The notes under the pieces: generated by a model | The model's input: the letters and a program-made list of their open reading frames with translations, nothing else | Databases searched by the model: none | What the model was told of the DNA's origin: nothing | Assembly (NCBI RefSeq): GCF_019977655.1 | Contig: NZ_AP024849.1 | Location: 3,009,001 to 3,073,000 of the forward strand | Origin: Clostridium gelidum | GTDB taxonomy: Bacteria > Bacillota > Clostridia > Clostridiales > Clostridiaceae | Direction of reading: 5' to 3' | Length of the DNA stretch: 64,000 bases | Shown: positions 27,752 through 36,133 of the stretch, piece by piece | Numbering within the stretch: position 1 is the first letter of the stretch | Layout: each line of letters starts with the position of its first letter | Translations under genes and position numbers: made by a program

Positions 27752-29329
27752 CTATGCCTGCTTAAAAAATCTTACTTTCATACCCATTTCACTGGGAACC
27801 TTTATTGTTAATAAATTTGTGTTGTCAAAGGCTTTAACAGATTTAACTTCTACTACTTCCACCTCACATGTTTCTTTTCCACTTCTATCTAAACCAATGC
27901 CTTTTGCACCTTTTTCTGGTAGTGGTAAAAATTCATATGGAAGTGTTATTGAAGTATAACCTTCTTCAAAGTCTTCATTCACAAGGAAAATTGATTGACC
28001 AGAACAAGATGCTACACACATACCACAGCCAATACATGTTGAATTTTCATCAACAACTGGAAGAGAGGTAATATTTGCTCCAATCTTAATACAGTTTTTT
28101 GGACATGCATCTTGACATGGATTACAAGGAATATTTTGCGAACATTCTATAACTGGATGAATTCCCTTCATAGACTTAACCCCTGGATATTTTGTAACTT
28201 CTTCATCAGTTAAATATCCTTTCTTAAGCAAATTCTTTGAAACCTCAAAACCTTCATCTGTTTTTTCTATATCTTTTCCTTTATTTTCTGGTCCAAACAT
28301 TCCTTGTCTTAAACTAGATAATGCTTTTTCCAATTCTTCAGTTTTTGCTTCTAATTCTTCTTTTTCAATAAATCCTAATCTATAAGATGCAGCTACCCCA
28401 GCAATTCTTCCTTCTATCATAGCTGAACTTGCTTCTTCAATTCCTGAAACATCGCCTGCTGCAAATATTCCCTTAATTGAAGTTTCACCATATTCATTAC
28501 ATACAGGAACATATCCACCCTTTTTAGGATTCTCCTCCATGATGCAGCCAGCCATTTTAGAAAGCTGTGACATAGGCGAAAGACCTACTGCAAGGCATAT
28601 AGTATCAACATCAAAATGTTTTTCTGTTCCAGGTATTATCTGCCATCTATTGTCAACTTCACCAATAGTAACTCCAGTTACAAATTCTTCTCCTTCTGCC
28701 TTTATAATAGTGTGGGATAAATAGAATGGAACCCCGCATCTAGCTATTTTTGCAGCATGAACACCATATCCACCAATCTTAGGTGCTGCATCTACTATTC
28801 CAACTACTTCACATCCTGATTGTAAAAGTTGATATCCAACAACTACACCAACATTTCCACTTCCAAGCATAAGTATTTTATTTCCTGGCTGTACTCCATG
28901 AAGATTCATCATTGTTTGTGCTGCACCTGCTCCAATAACGCCTGGAAGTGTCCATCCATCAAAAGTAACCATATTTTCAGATGCACCGGTTGCAATTATT
29001 ACTGCATCAGCCTTATAATGAACCACTTCATCTTCTATCTTTACAGTAACTTCCTTATCTAAATAAAGACCAATTACTATAGCATTTAAAACAACTTCTA
29101 CTCCAACATCATTTGATTCTTGTAACAGTTCCTCACCTATTTTAAAACCTCTAATTTTTGCTCTATGCTCTTTTGATCCAAAAAACTTGTGTATTTGCTT
29201 AAATAACTGTCCACCTGGCTTAGAATTTTCATCAAACACAACAACCTTTAGTCCTCTTTTTGCAGCTTCTATAGCAGCTGAAAGTCCTGCTGGTCCTGCT
29301 CCAACTACTATCACATCATATCTTTTCAT
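27752..29329 (-). CDS. Pyridine-nucleotide/FAD oxidoreductase with two 4Fe-4S clusters (OoxA/HcnB-like)
   Basis: A protein of 525 residues. An N-terminal FAD fold (VGAGPAGLSAAIEAAKRG), a second nucleotide-binding fold (LMLGSGNVGVVVGYQLLQSG) and the FAD motif FAAGDVSG are followed by a C-terminal dicluster ferredoxin domain (CNPCQDACPKNC and CIGCGMCVASCSG). The added 4Fe-4S domain distinguishes it from aerobic opine oxidase alpha subunits. It suggests electrons go to a low-potential carrier instead of oxygen, suited to an anaerobe. It is a subunit of the dehydrogenase encoded by 26285-29670. Confidence 0.85.
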   Translation of the reverse strand: MKRYDVIVVGAGPAGLSAAIEAAKRGLKVVVFDENSKPGGQLFKQIHKFFGSKEHRAKIRGFKIGEELLQESNDVGVEVVLNAIVIGLYLDKEVTVKIEDEVVHYKADAVIIATGASENMVTFDGWTLPGVIGAGAAQTMMNLHGVQPGNKILMLGSGNVGVVVGYQLLQSGCEVVGIVDAAPKIGGYGVHAAKIARCGVPFYLSHTIIKAEGEEFVTGVTIGEVDNRWQIIPGTEKHFDVDTICLAVGLSPMSQLSKMAGCIMEENPKKGGYVPVCNEYGETSIKGIFAAGDVSGIEEASSAMIEGRIAGVAASYRLGFIEKEELEAKTEELEKALSSLRQGMFGPENKGKDIEKTDEGFEVSKNLLKKGYLTDEEVTKYPGVKSMKGIHPVIECSQNIPCNPCQDACPKNCIKIGANITSLPVVDENSTCIGCGMCVASCSGQSIFLVNEDFEEGYTSITLPYEFLPLPEKGAKGIGLDRSGKETCEVEVVEVKSVKAFDNTNLLTIKVPSEMGMKVRFFKQA

Positions 29330-29358
29330 TCAACTAACGCTTCCTTTCATAAAAATTT

Positions 29359-29670
29359 TTATGCTTCTTTTTCAGCTGAAACACCATATTGTGTTTGAAC
29401 CTTCATACCTTCAACTAAAGGAGTAACGCAAGTTCTTACATTTGGTTTACCATCAACTACCATAACGCAATCTGTACATCTGCCAATAGCGCAGAATATA
29501 CCTCTTGGTGATCCTTTTTTAGTATGTCTATGAACTAATACACCAGCAGCCCTTAATGCTGCTGCTATTGGTTCTCCTTCATATCCTTCAAACGTTTTCC
29601 CATCAAATTCAAAATTCACTAAACGTCCTTTATTAGGCTCACCTAAAATTGGATGATTTTCAATTCTCAT
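29359..29670 (-). CDS. 2Fe-2S ferredoxin-like subunit (HcnA/OoxC-like)
   Basis: About 103 residues, a plant-type 2Fe-2S fold with CAIGRCTDC and a distal cysteine in VRTC. Small proteins of this type are the gamma subunit of hydrogen cyanide synthase-like and opine oxidase-like complexes. ATG 29670 follows AAGGAG; six residues upstream in the longer frame are unlikely to be translated. It lies between the OCD-family gene and the large flavoprotein. Confidence 0.85.
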   Translation of the reverse strand: MRIENHPILGEPNKGRLVNFEFDGKTFEGYEGEPIAAALRAAGVLVHRHTKKGSPRGIFCAIGRCTDCVMVVDGKPNVRTCVTPLVEGMKVQTQYGVSAEKEA

Positions 29671-29703
29671 ACAAAGCTCTCCTTTCAATTCTAATAATTG
29701 TGC

Positions 29704-30840
29704 CTAAGCTAATTGTGGCTCATCCCAAAGATTTAACTTAGTCCCGATTCCTTTCTCAATGGCATTTCTATAAACTATAGATCCCCATGCAACGTCTTCT
29801 ATTGGCATTCCCCCAACTGAATAAATAATGATTTCATCTTTTTCACGATGCACTGGAACCTTTCCAATTAACACATCTCCTAAATCATCAATTTTTTCTT
29901 TGCTCATTTTACCTTCTGAAATTAAATCCATACAGTGTACTGCTGGAATAGGAATAGAATTATATGCAGGAAAGTCCATTTCTTCCTCCCAGGCTTCATA
30001 TAATTGAATATTATCAGTAACAGTTCTAGCTCTATTTAAAATAAAATCATCATCAAATCTTGCTGCTGCTGGACAACATAATATTGCACCTGGCTTAATC
30101 CATTCTTCACTTATATATGGATATTCATTAATATCTCCAGTTGGACTTGATGTAGCAATATGTACAACATCACTATCTCTAACAGCATCTTCTATTGTAT
30201 CTACAATTTTTATATCTTTAATTTCTGGAAACTCCTCGTTAAGATAATTTACAAATCCATCTGTTGACTTTTTACTTCTTCCTTTAATTTTAACTGTTTC
30301 AATTCCTGGTCTAACAGCTATAGTTGCTGCAAATGCAGTTTTACTCATAACACCAGGTCCGATAATTCCAACTACTTTAGAATCTTCTTTAGAAAAATAT
30401 TTCACTCCCACACCAGGTACTGCACCTGTTCTATAAGCACTTAAGATATTAGCTGACATATATGCAATAGGAGCTCCTGTATCCTTATCATTTAAAGTAA
30501 GCATAAGTATTGATCTTGGAAGACCTTTACTCTTATTTTCTACGTTTGATCCATACCACTTCATTCCAGCCATATCAAACTTGCCACCTAAATAAGCAGG
30601 CATTGCCATAAATCTTCTATCTGGCCCGTCTTTAGGCATGTTAGGGAATTGAGATTCTTCTGGAAAAGTCATCATAACTCCATGTGAATTTCCATTAGGA
30701 CCGCCCATACGATAGTCACCAATTTTTAATAACTTGAACATTTCCTCCATAGCTTCTACACAGCCAGCCATTTCCTTAACTCCAGCTTTAATCATGTCTT
30801 CTTCATTTAGGTATAAGAAATCAATTTTTGTTTCGCTCAT
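29704..30840 (-). CDS. Ornithine cyclodeaminase/mu-crystallin-family enzyme
   Basis: A protein of 378 residues. MPAYLGGKFDMAGMKWYGSN, the conserved SAYRTGAVPGVGVKYFSKED and the NAD fold VGIIGPGVMSKTAFAA identify the OCD/CRYM family. Members cyclise ornithine to proline, reduce cyclic imines such as 1-pyrroline-2-carboxylate, or make opine-like compounds. I recall similar Firmicutes proteins being labelled 'tyramine oxidase subunit B', which I cannot verify here. First gene of the operon. Pairing with opine-oxidase-like subunits recalls ooxAB-ocd of opine catabolism, but the substrate is open. Confidence 0.8.
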   Translation of the reverse strand: MSETKIDFLYLNEEDMIKAGVKEMAGCVEAMEEMFKLLKIGDYRMGGPNGNSHGVMMTFPEESQFPNMPKDGPDRRFMAMPAYLGGKFDMAGMKWYGSNVENKSKGLPRSILMLTLNDKDTGAPIAYMSANILSAYRTGAVPGVGVKYFSKEDSKVVGIIGPGVMSKTAFAATIAVRPGIETVKIKGRSKKSTDGFVNYLNEEFPEIKDIKIVDTIEDAVRDSDVVHIATSSPTGDINEYPYISEEWIKPGAILCCPAAARFDDDFILNRARTVTDNIQLYEAWEEEMDFPAYNSIPIPAVHCMDLISEGKMSKEKIDDLGDVLIGKVPVHREKDEIIIYSVGGMPIEDVAWGSIVYRNAIEKGIGTKLNLWDEPQLA

Positions 30841-30884
30841 ATTAATATTCCTCCCAAGCTAACTATAAATTTTATAAAAAAAGA

Positions 30885-30914
30885 AGGCCTAGCTTCTTCT
30901 TTGAAACTAGGCCT
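30885..30914 (-). terminator. Intrinsic terminator in the leader of the catabolic operon
   Basis: AGGCCTAG / CTAGGCCT arms with inner CTTC / GAAA pairing, then a T-rich tract on the reverse strand, ending about 36 bp before the first start codon. It could allow attenuation. A short frame beginning at an ATG before the hairpin runs through it and ends overlapping the OCD start (ATGA), but its ribosome site is poorly spaced. Confidence 0.7.
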
Positions 30915-30960
30915 CATTGCCTTTCTTGAGTATTATATTACTCCATCGCTGCAAACATAA

Positions 30961-30977
30961 ATTGTAAAAATCGGAAT
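30961..30977. promoter_or_regulatory. Shared motif upstream of the catabolic operon
   Basis: ATTGTAAAAATCGGAAT differs by one base from the copies at 22692 and 25629. A TATAAT lies downstream on the reverse strand (about 30940), so it is placed like an activator site. Confidence 0.6.
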
Positions 30978-31098
30978 TAAATCATCTATTAATTTATAAA
31001 CATTAATAATGATGATAATCTTTGCCCTTGCTCAGCTTCTATTACTGTATCAGTTGCTTGCTTCTTTTTATTATCTTTTTCAAGTCCTTTAGCAATAC

Positions 31099-31126
31099 TA
31101 AAAAAGCCACTCAAAATGAGTGGCTT
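31099..31126 (-). terminator. Terminator downstream of gene remnants
   Basis: AAGCCACTCA / TGAGTGGCTT hairpin with T6 on the reverse strand. Between it and the catabolic operon leader (30991-31098) only a short open frame with no known relative is seen. Confidence 0.65.
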
Positions 31127-31216
31127 ATATTATTCATTATTAAATTTGTTATAACTTTGAATTTACTGCACAAAAATCACAGTACTTCTTATTTCTAGTA
31201 TTTCTTCATTTATCAA

Positions 31217-31340
31217 ACTCAAAATCATGATAATAGTCTACGAAATAAACCCTAAACATATTGCCAATAATCGTTCCAAATAAACGTATTTCTGACTGAA
31301 GTCCTATCCGTAGTATTTTTAATTCTTTTTCCCATTTTAC
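31217..31340 (-). pseudogene. Unidentified coding remnant
   Basis: An open frame without a start codon reads WEKELKILRIGLQSEIRLF and ends DYYHDFEFDK. Composition looks protein-like but no family is recognised. It directly follows the Panacea fragment in another frame, so both are debris of a rearranged locus. Confidence 0.3.
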
Positions 31341-31567
31341 AATCTCGCTGAATAACATTTAAAAATCTCTACATCTTTAATTGGCTCATTTGATGGTTCA
31401 AAAGATTTTGAACTACCTCGTGCAATCTTCCATGGGCTTTCTTGATGACAAATACTTTCTAATTGATTTCCAGTATATCCTCCATACACATCAATTACTT
31501 GATTCAACACATCCAAGTCATCTTCTGAAAAATTAGCCAATTCGCCTTCGTATTTTGGTATAACTCC
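31337..31567 (-). pseudogene. Truncated Panacea (DUF4065) antitoxin gene
   Basis: The frame reads IPKYEGELANFSEDDLDVL, then VIDVYGGYTGNQLESICHQE and PWKIARG. This is the C-terminal part of a SocA/Panacea protein similar in style to the intact antitoxin at 10421-11428 (FSEDEMEVINLVIN). The N-terminal two-thirds are missing. The upstream 100 bp contain other disrupted frames. An internal ATG could give a 67-residue product, but this is unlikely to be functional. Confidence 0.65.
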
Positions 31568-31669
31568 AGAACCATGTGTCTTATATTAGGTACTGGATAG
31601 TCCATATCAGATATAATCACGGATTCTTCTGATCTAAAATTCTATCAATCAGCGCATTAAATATACTAC

Positions 31670-32107
31670 TTAAAAAACAGATAAATGATCTGCAATATGA
31701 ATAGCAAAATATCTGTTATATTGTTCTTTGCTTAACTTTCCAAATAAAAGATGTGATTTCAGTTCTCCTTTATACGAGCTGAATTTTTCAATTGAGGCTA
31801 CTAAAATCTGAACCCCTTCTTCAAAAGAACCTTTATTTTCAATTGCTGGAGAACCAAGAACATCAGCGTGAAGATCGTGTTTCATAGCTCCCTGCTTAAG
31901 AAATTTATTAATTGCCAACTTTCCAATTGTATTTCTGACAATAGCTGGCTTCAAGGAAGGATAGCCTGTCATTGAATATTCGATAGTTTTTGAACAATGT
32001 ACAAAAATCTGATACGCACTCCATTCTGATTGAGATGATAGTGTGGTCTCATTCAAATTTTCTATCGCCTTCTTTGCATCTGAAAGAGATGTTAACTTAA
32101 TATTCAT
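31670..32107 (-). CDS. DUF1569 / DinB-like small protein
   Basis: About 145 residues. LTSLSDAKKAIENLN, WSAYQIFVHCSKTIEYSMTGYPSLKP and a C-terminal YNRYFAIHIADHLSVF fit the DUF1569 family of the DinB four-helix superfamily, whose conserved histidines bind metal. The role is unknown; thiol- or detoxification-related roles are suggested for the superfamily. ATG 32107 has AAAAGGAG at good spacing; 11 more residues upstream are open but lack a ribosome site. Confidence 0.75.
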   Translation of the reverse strand: MNIKLTSLSDAKKAIENLNETTLSSQSEWSAYQIFVHCSKTIEYSMTGYPSLKPAIVRNTIGKLAINKFLKQGAMKHDLHADVLGSPAIENKGSFEEGVQILVASIEKFSSYKGELKSHLLFGKLSKEQYNRYFAIHIADHLSVF

Positions 32108-32231
32108 AATATAAACTCCTTTTTTATTATAGTTCATCAATTATTTATACATTATCACTATAATGTATAAAAGACAATAATAATTTGCCGATAATTAATA
32201 TTAATTATTTTAATATAATCAACTATACGAA

Positions 32232-32442
32232 TGGATAACACAAATATAAATTTCTCATATTCTGAAGATTTGAATGTGAAAAACCCTTACCAAGTTCATC
32301 CGATAATTCTTTAATTAATATTATATACTTCAATAATTCTACCAATACCACTTAAAATCTTCTGCCATAGTTTGTCTCAAGAAACACTGAAAGCCACTGA
32401 AATCAGTGGCTTTTCATTGTATAAAAATTCTAGTTCTTATTT
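32232..32442. repeat. Direct repeat copy 1, left of the defence module
   Basis: About 210 bp with clear similarity to 39271-39354 plus 41933-42035 (shared GGATAACACAAATATAAA, ACCAATACCACTTAAAA-like, and AAGAAACACT blocks, and a CAGTGGCTT hairpin). No gene lies in 32108-32489 other than this repeat. Confidence 0.75.
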
Positions 32443-32461
32443 GGTGGAGGCGAGCCGTAAC
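32440..32461. repeat. 22-bp sequence also found beside mutS
   Basis: The same 22 bases with one mismatch occur at 53488-53509 (core GGTGGAGG and GAGCCGTAAC). They bracket the defence island and could be a remnant of an integration site. Confidence 0.4.
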
Positions 32462-32489
32462 TTTTAAAATCCACCAATAAAATTCACCT

Positions 32490-32870
32490 CTACTTATTAC
32501 TAAAAGTAATAATCCATTCTTTTATATATTCAGAATCGTATTTTCCTGATGCAACTCCTAATCCAAGGTCTATAACATCTTCATCACTACAGAGCAGTTC
32601 AATTCCATTTACATCTAAAAACACCATCATTACTAAAATCCCTATTCTCTTGTTCCCATCTAAGAAAGGATGGTTATTAATAATACTAAAGCCTAACCTT
32701 GCAGCTTTAGAATGTATAGATGGATATAATTCTTCGCCTGCAAATGACTGAAATGGAGAATTTATTGCTGACTCCAATAACCCTTCATCTCTAATTCCAT
32801 CTAAGCCACCAGTCTTTTTAATTGCTACCGAATGTAAATGTATAATTTGCTGATTGCTTAGGTGTCTCAT
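32490..32870 (-). CDS. doc: Doc toxin (Fic-fold kinase of EF-Tu)
   Basis: A protein of 126 residues. The Fic-type loop HPFLDGNKR (67-75) and the N-terminal segment IHLHSVAIKKTGGLDGIRDEGLLESAI, typical of death-on-curing toxins, are present. Doc phosphorylates elongation factor Tu and stops translation. It overlaps the phd antitoxin gene by 4 bp (ATGA). Addiction modules of this type commonly stabilise islands; it lies at the left edge of the defence module. Confidence 0.93.
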   Translation of the reverse strand: MRHLSNQQIIHLHSVAIKKTGGLDGIRDEGLLESAINSPFQSFAGEELYPSIHSKAARLGFSIINNHPFLDGNKRIGILVMMVFLDVNGIELLCSDEDVIDLGLGVASGKYDSEYIKEWIITFSNK

Positions 32871-33109
32871 TTAGCCAACTCCTCAAATGCCTTTAGATGT
32901 TTACTTAAAATATTATTTGCTGCTTCTTCTACTGTAGCATCATCTGCAATAGTATCTTGCTGAAACTTACTATAATCTATTAAAACATACCTTGGCACAT
33001 TATTTTTAAGTATAACTGCTGCACCATTTTCGTCTACCATTCTTGCAACTTTAGAGAAATTTTGATTAGCTTCAGATATAGAAACTAAATTATTAATATT
33101 TACTTGCAT
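32867..33109 (-). CDS. phd: Phd-type antitoxin
   Basis: A protein of 80 residues. The YefM/Phd fold (NNLVSISEANQNFSKVARMVDENGAAVILKNNVPRYVLIDYSKFQQ) is followed by an acidic C-terminal tail that would neutralise Doc. The N-terminal part binds DNA for autoregulation. ATG follows AAGGAGG; start overlap with doc gives translational coupling. Confidence 0.93.
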   Translation of the reverse strand: MQVNINNLVSISEANQNFSKVARMVDENGAAVILKNNVPRYVLIDYSKFQQDTIADDATVEEAANNILSKHLKAFEELAK

Positions 33110-33173
33110 AAAAACACCTCCTTCTATAATTATATTATATACTATTTTAGGATAAATTAAACCTAAAACACAC

Positions 33174-36131
33174 TTAGTCTTCCACTTCTCTAATTCTTCG
33201 TTTAAATGGACTTAAATTAATAAATAAATCATCTATATTCTCTGCCTGCTCAAAGCTTTTTCCTAGTATACTTAGAAGTTCTTCTTGACGAGGTTGTCCT
33301 AAAGTAAGCCTATATAAAGATAGAACTTTAATTAGTCTATTATATTTTACTTGATCTTTACTCATTGGATACATAGGGACTATTCTCTCTATTTTAATTG
33401 TATCCTCATCAGTATTAGGTAAACTCCAATAAGGCACTAAATCTGAGTTATTACCTTTTTCTTGTTTGCTGGCTTCATTAAACATCTCTTCCCATATATC
33501 TTGCCTAAACGCTATGTCTCCGTATTTTTTAGCGATGTTTTGCCTTATGGCTAAGCACTTAAATCTATTAATTCTGCCTTCTCTTTGCTCCAAATCTATA
33601 GGGTTAGCTGGTAAATTCCAGTGTATTATTTTTCTGCAATTCAAATGAAAATCTAAGCCTTCCTGACCTATGGATGTAGTTGCAAGGACAAAGGGTCTGA
33701 AGGGCGAATTAAAAGCCGTTCTTATATTCTCAGTACGTTGAATATTCTCGTCATCACCTTTTGCATTATAGTATCCTACTGCAAAATGAGCTCTAAGCCC
33801 TGATTTTTTTCTTTGTCCTGTAAAAGAATCATAGGTATCTATTTCTGAAGTAGAAGTTCTAAGATTCATTCCTTCTGAAATTTGTTCTAATAAATCTGAA
33901 GCTTTTACTCCTAGAGTATGGGAATACTCATCTAGAACAGCTTGTATATTTCCATCTACCAAGTAAGCTAATACATTCTTGTAATAGGTTCTTTCACTTC
34001 TTTTTCCATAGAATAAATCAACGGCTGCAATCGATTCTGGTTTATTAAATAAACTTACAAATAGCTCTCCTAATTTTTCAGCCATATTATTATCTTTGAA
34101 TATCCTCATTCCACACACTGCTGGAGAACCAATTATCATATTAGTTATAACCTTAGCTGCATCCATTGGCATATCCCCATGATTGTCCTCTAAATTTTCT
34201 CCATCCCAAATGCGAGGAGCATCAACATACCAGGATACATCTCCTCTTTGACTCTCACCGATTCCACACTTAGTCTTAATTTCATTTAATTTCTCAGCTA
34301 CCTTTTTCTCTAATTCTACCTTAATATCCTTTATGTCTTTACCTATGTATTCTAACGGATTAAACATATCAGCTAAAGATTTTGAAGCTAAGGTTAAAGT
34401 TTGAGTCCTTTCTTCTATAAGTCTTGGTCTAAGAAACTTTCTTTTAACATCTTCTGTGAAATATCCTTTACCTGCCTTTTCTGTTTCACTATTATATAAC
34501 TTGCCAACTGTAAGCCTTTCAACCTCATAAGTCATCATTCCTGCAATCATCTTTGGAACCATTTCCCATGAAGAAAAAACTAAAACCTTAGAAGCATTAG
34601 AGTTTTTATCAAAGAGACTATTAGTTACATAATATGGCTTTGAAGTAGGTATCCATAATAATTTTTCAAAGCCATTTCTACCTCCTTGGAACAACATTTC
34701 TTTTAAATTTTCTAACCTAGCATTATTCATTGGAATCTCTTTATAATTTTGAATCTGATTCCTATTTAAGAATAAGTCCTTTCTTTTATTTAAGAGACTA
34801 TAATCCTTATGCTTATTAAAATAATTTACGATTTCTCTCTTTTGTTTATATTGATTCATAAAGGAAAGTAGATAGGGACACGATTTAACATAATCTATAG
34901 GTATGTTACTAGCTCCAATATCCTTCAATAAACTCTGTGTTTTAACATAGGAAATTATATCTCCTTGCTCAATTTCTATCTCTCTAGCTTGACTATCATC
35001 TATGATTCCATTTTTATTTACATTAAAGCGCTCGGTCCTGCATACTCCTTGATACATTGCATCTTCTGCTTCATTTTTACATATTCTTAGAGTTGTGTAA
35101 TCCTTATTCTTAAATTCAATTAACTTGTTAGAATAGTTGTTCCATACCTCTCTAAAATTTTTTCTTTTAACTTCATCTGTAAAAATAAAATCCATTACTT
35201 GCATAAACTCTACATAATGCTCTTCATCATTGTTTTCACTAATCTCTTCTATAGTAGAGTATGGCTTATAAGGTGTTGCTGATAAAAGTAAAACCTTTGT
35301 GCTATCATGTTTTAAAAACTTCTCAACAATCATTCCTGTTTCATTTTCTGCATGTAAAAGCTGTCTAAAGTTCTGAAATTCATCCATTATGACTAAATCT
35401 GGCTCTAATTTATCAAGACTTATATGTGCAAAAATAGTTCTTAATTCAGTTAAAATATCATTATTGTTATAGCTTTCTTCAAGCTTTGCCAAGCTACTTC
35501 TTTCTCTTATTTTCTCTATCAATTCAGGTGAAATTTTCTTATTTAAAGCTTCAACCATTTCTAAAATATACCTATTACCACATATGTCATCGCATTGAAT
35601 AACTTGTCCTTCATAATACTCCATTGCCCATTCATAAAATGCTTTGGTATTATTACTCATGAAATCTTTAAAACCGTTCATATCCTTAAAGCAATCCATT
35701 CTCATCAGTAAAGCATACATAAGTGCTCGTTCCGATACGCTGCCAGAACTTTTAACTGTTGCAAAAGAGGTTATAGGTGTTAATGGAATCAACTGCATAT
35801 AATCATGGTCTTCACTTTCCTGCATATATATTTTTATATGTTGCATAGATAATCTTCCTTGAGATACTTCTACACAGTTTTTCTTTGGTATTCCTAGCTT
35901 TCTAGAATTTTGTTTAGCTATATTAGCATTAGAACAAATATACACTACCTTGAAAAAATCATCCTTTAAATCATCTTTATGCCACTGTGATACCTTCTCA
36001 ATAACGGTTTTGGCTATTATAGTTTTTCCTAGTCCAACCTCATCAGCTAAAAGCACTCTATTTTGTCCTTCTTTTTTTAAAACTTCAAAAATTCTTTGAG
36101 CTGTAGCCTCTTGAAAATCCTTTGCTTTCAT
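33174..36131 (-). CDS. SNF2-like SF2 helicase/ATPase of a three-gene defence system
   Basis: A protein of 985 residues. Walker A is LADEVGLGKTII (29-39), a DEFQNF Walker B with VIMDEFQ follows, then the SAT motif LLLSATPYKP, and motif VI is QREGRINRF. These are SNF2/SF2 features. The middle holds a long insertion. It starts 2 bp after the PLD-nuclease gene and probably drives DNA translocation for it. The set DUF6361-PLD-helicase is not DISARM (no DUF1998). It resembles what I remember of Azaca (zacABC), unverified. It lies between direct repeats, consistent with transfer as a unit. Confidence 0.82.
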   Translation of the reverse strand: MKAKDFQEATAQRIFEVLKKEGQNRVLLADEVGLGKTIIAKTVIEKVSQWHKDDLKDDFFKVVYICSNANIAKQNSRKLGIPKKNCVEVSQGRLSMQHIKIYMQESEDHDYMQLIPLTPITSFATVKSSGSVSERALMYALLMRMDCFKDMNGFKDFMSNNTKAFYEWAMEYYEGQVIQCDDICGNRYILEMVEALNKKISPELIEKIRERSSLAKLEESYNNNDILTELRTIFAHISLDKLEPDLVIMDEFQNFRQLLHAENETGMIVEKFLKHDSTKVLLLSATPYKPYSTIEEISENNDEEHYVEFMQVMDFIFTDEVKRKNFREVWNNYSNKLIEFKNKDYTTLRICKNEAEDAMYQGVCRTERFNVNKNGIIDDSQAREIEIEQGDIISYVKTQSLLKDIGASNIPIDYVKSCPYLLSFMNQYKQKREIVNYFNKHKDYSLLNKRKDLFLNRNQIQNYKEIPMNNARLENLKEMLFQGGRNGFEKLLWIPTSKPYYVTNSLFDKNSNASKVLVFSSWEMVPKMIAGMMTYEVERLTVGKLYNSETEKAGKGYFTEDVKRKFLRPRLIEERTQTLTLASKSLADMFNPLEYIGKDIKDIKVELEKKVAEKLNEIKTKCGIGESQRGDVSWYVDAPRIWDGENLEDNHGDMPMDAAKVITNMIIGSPAVCGMRIFKDNNMAEKLGELFVSLFNKPESIAAVDLFYGKRSERTYYKNVLAYLVDGNIQAVLDEYSHTLGVKASDLLEQISEGMNLRTSTSEIDTYDSFTGQRKKSGLRAHFAVGYYNAKGDDENIQRTENIRTAFNSPFRPFVLATTSIGQEGLDFHLNCRKIIHWNLPANPIDLEQREGRINRFKCLAIRQNIAKKYGDIAFRQDIWEEMFNEASKQEKGNNSDLVPYWSLPNTDEDTIKIERIVPMYPMSKDQVKYNRLIKVLSLYRLTLGQPRQEELLSILGKSFEQAENIDDLFINLSPFKRRIREVED

Positions 36132-36133
36132 AC

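Noticed and set aside
31000..31110. 39-codon reverse-strand frame beginning in a terminator arm
   Set aside because: Start is TTG within the hairpin, no ribosome site and no family; too short to support.
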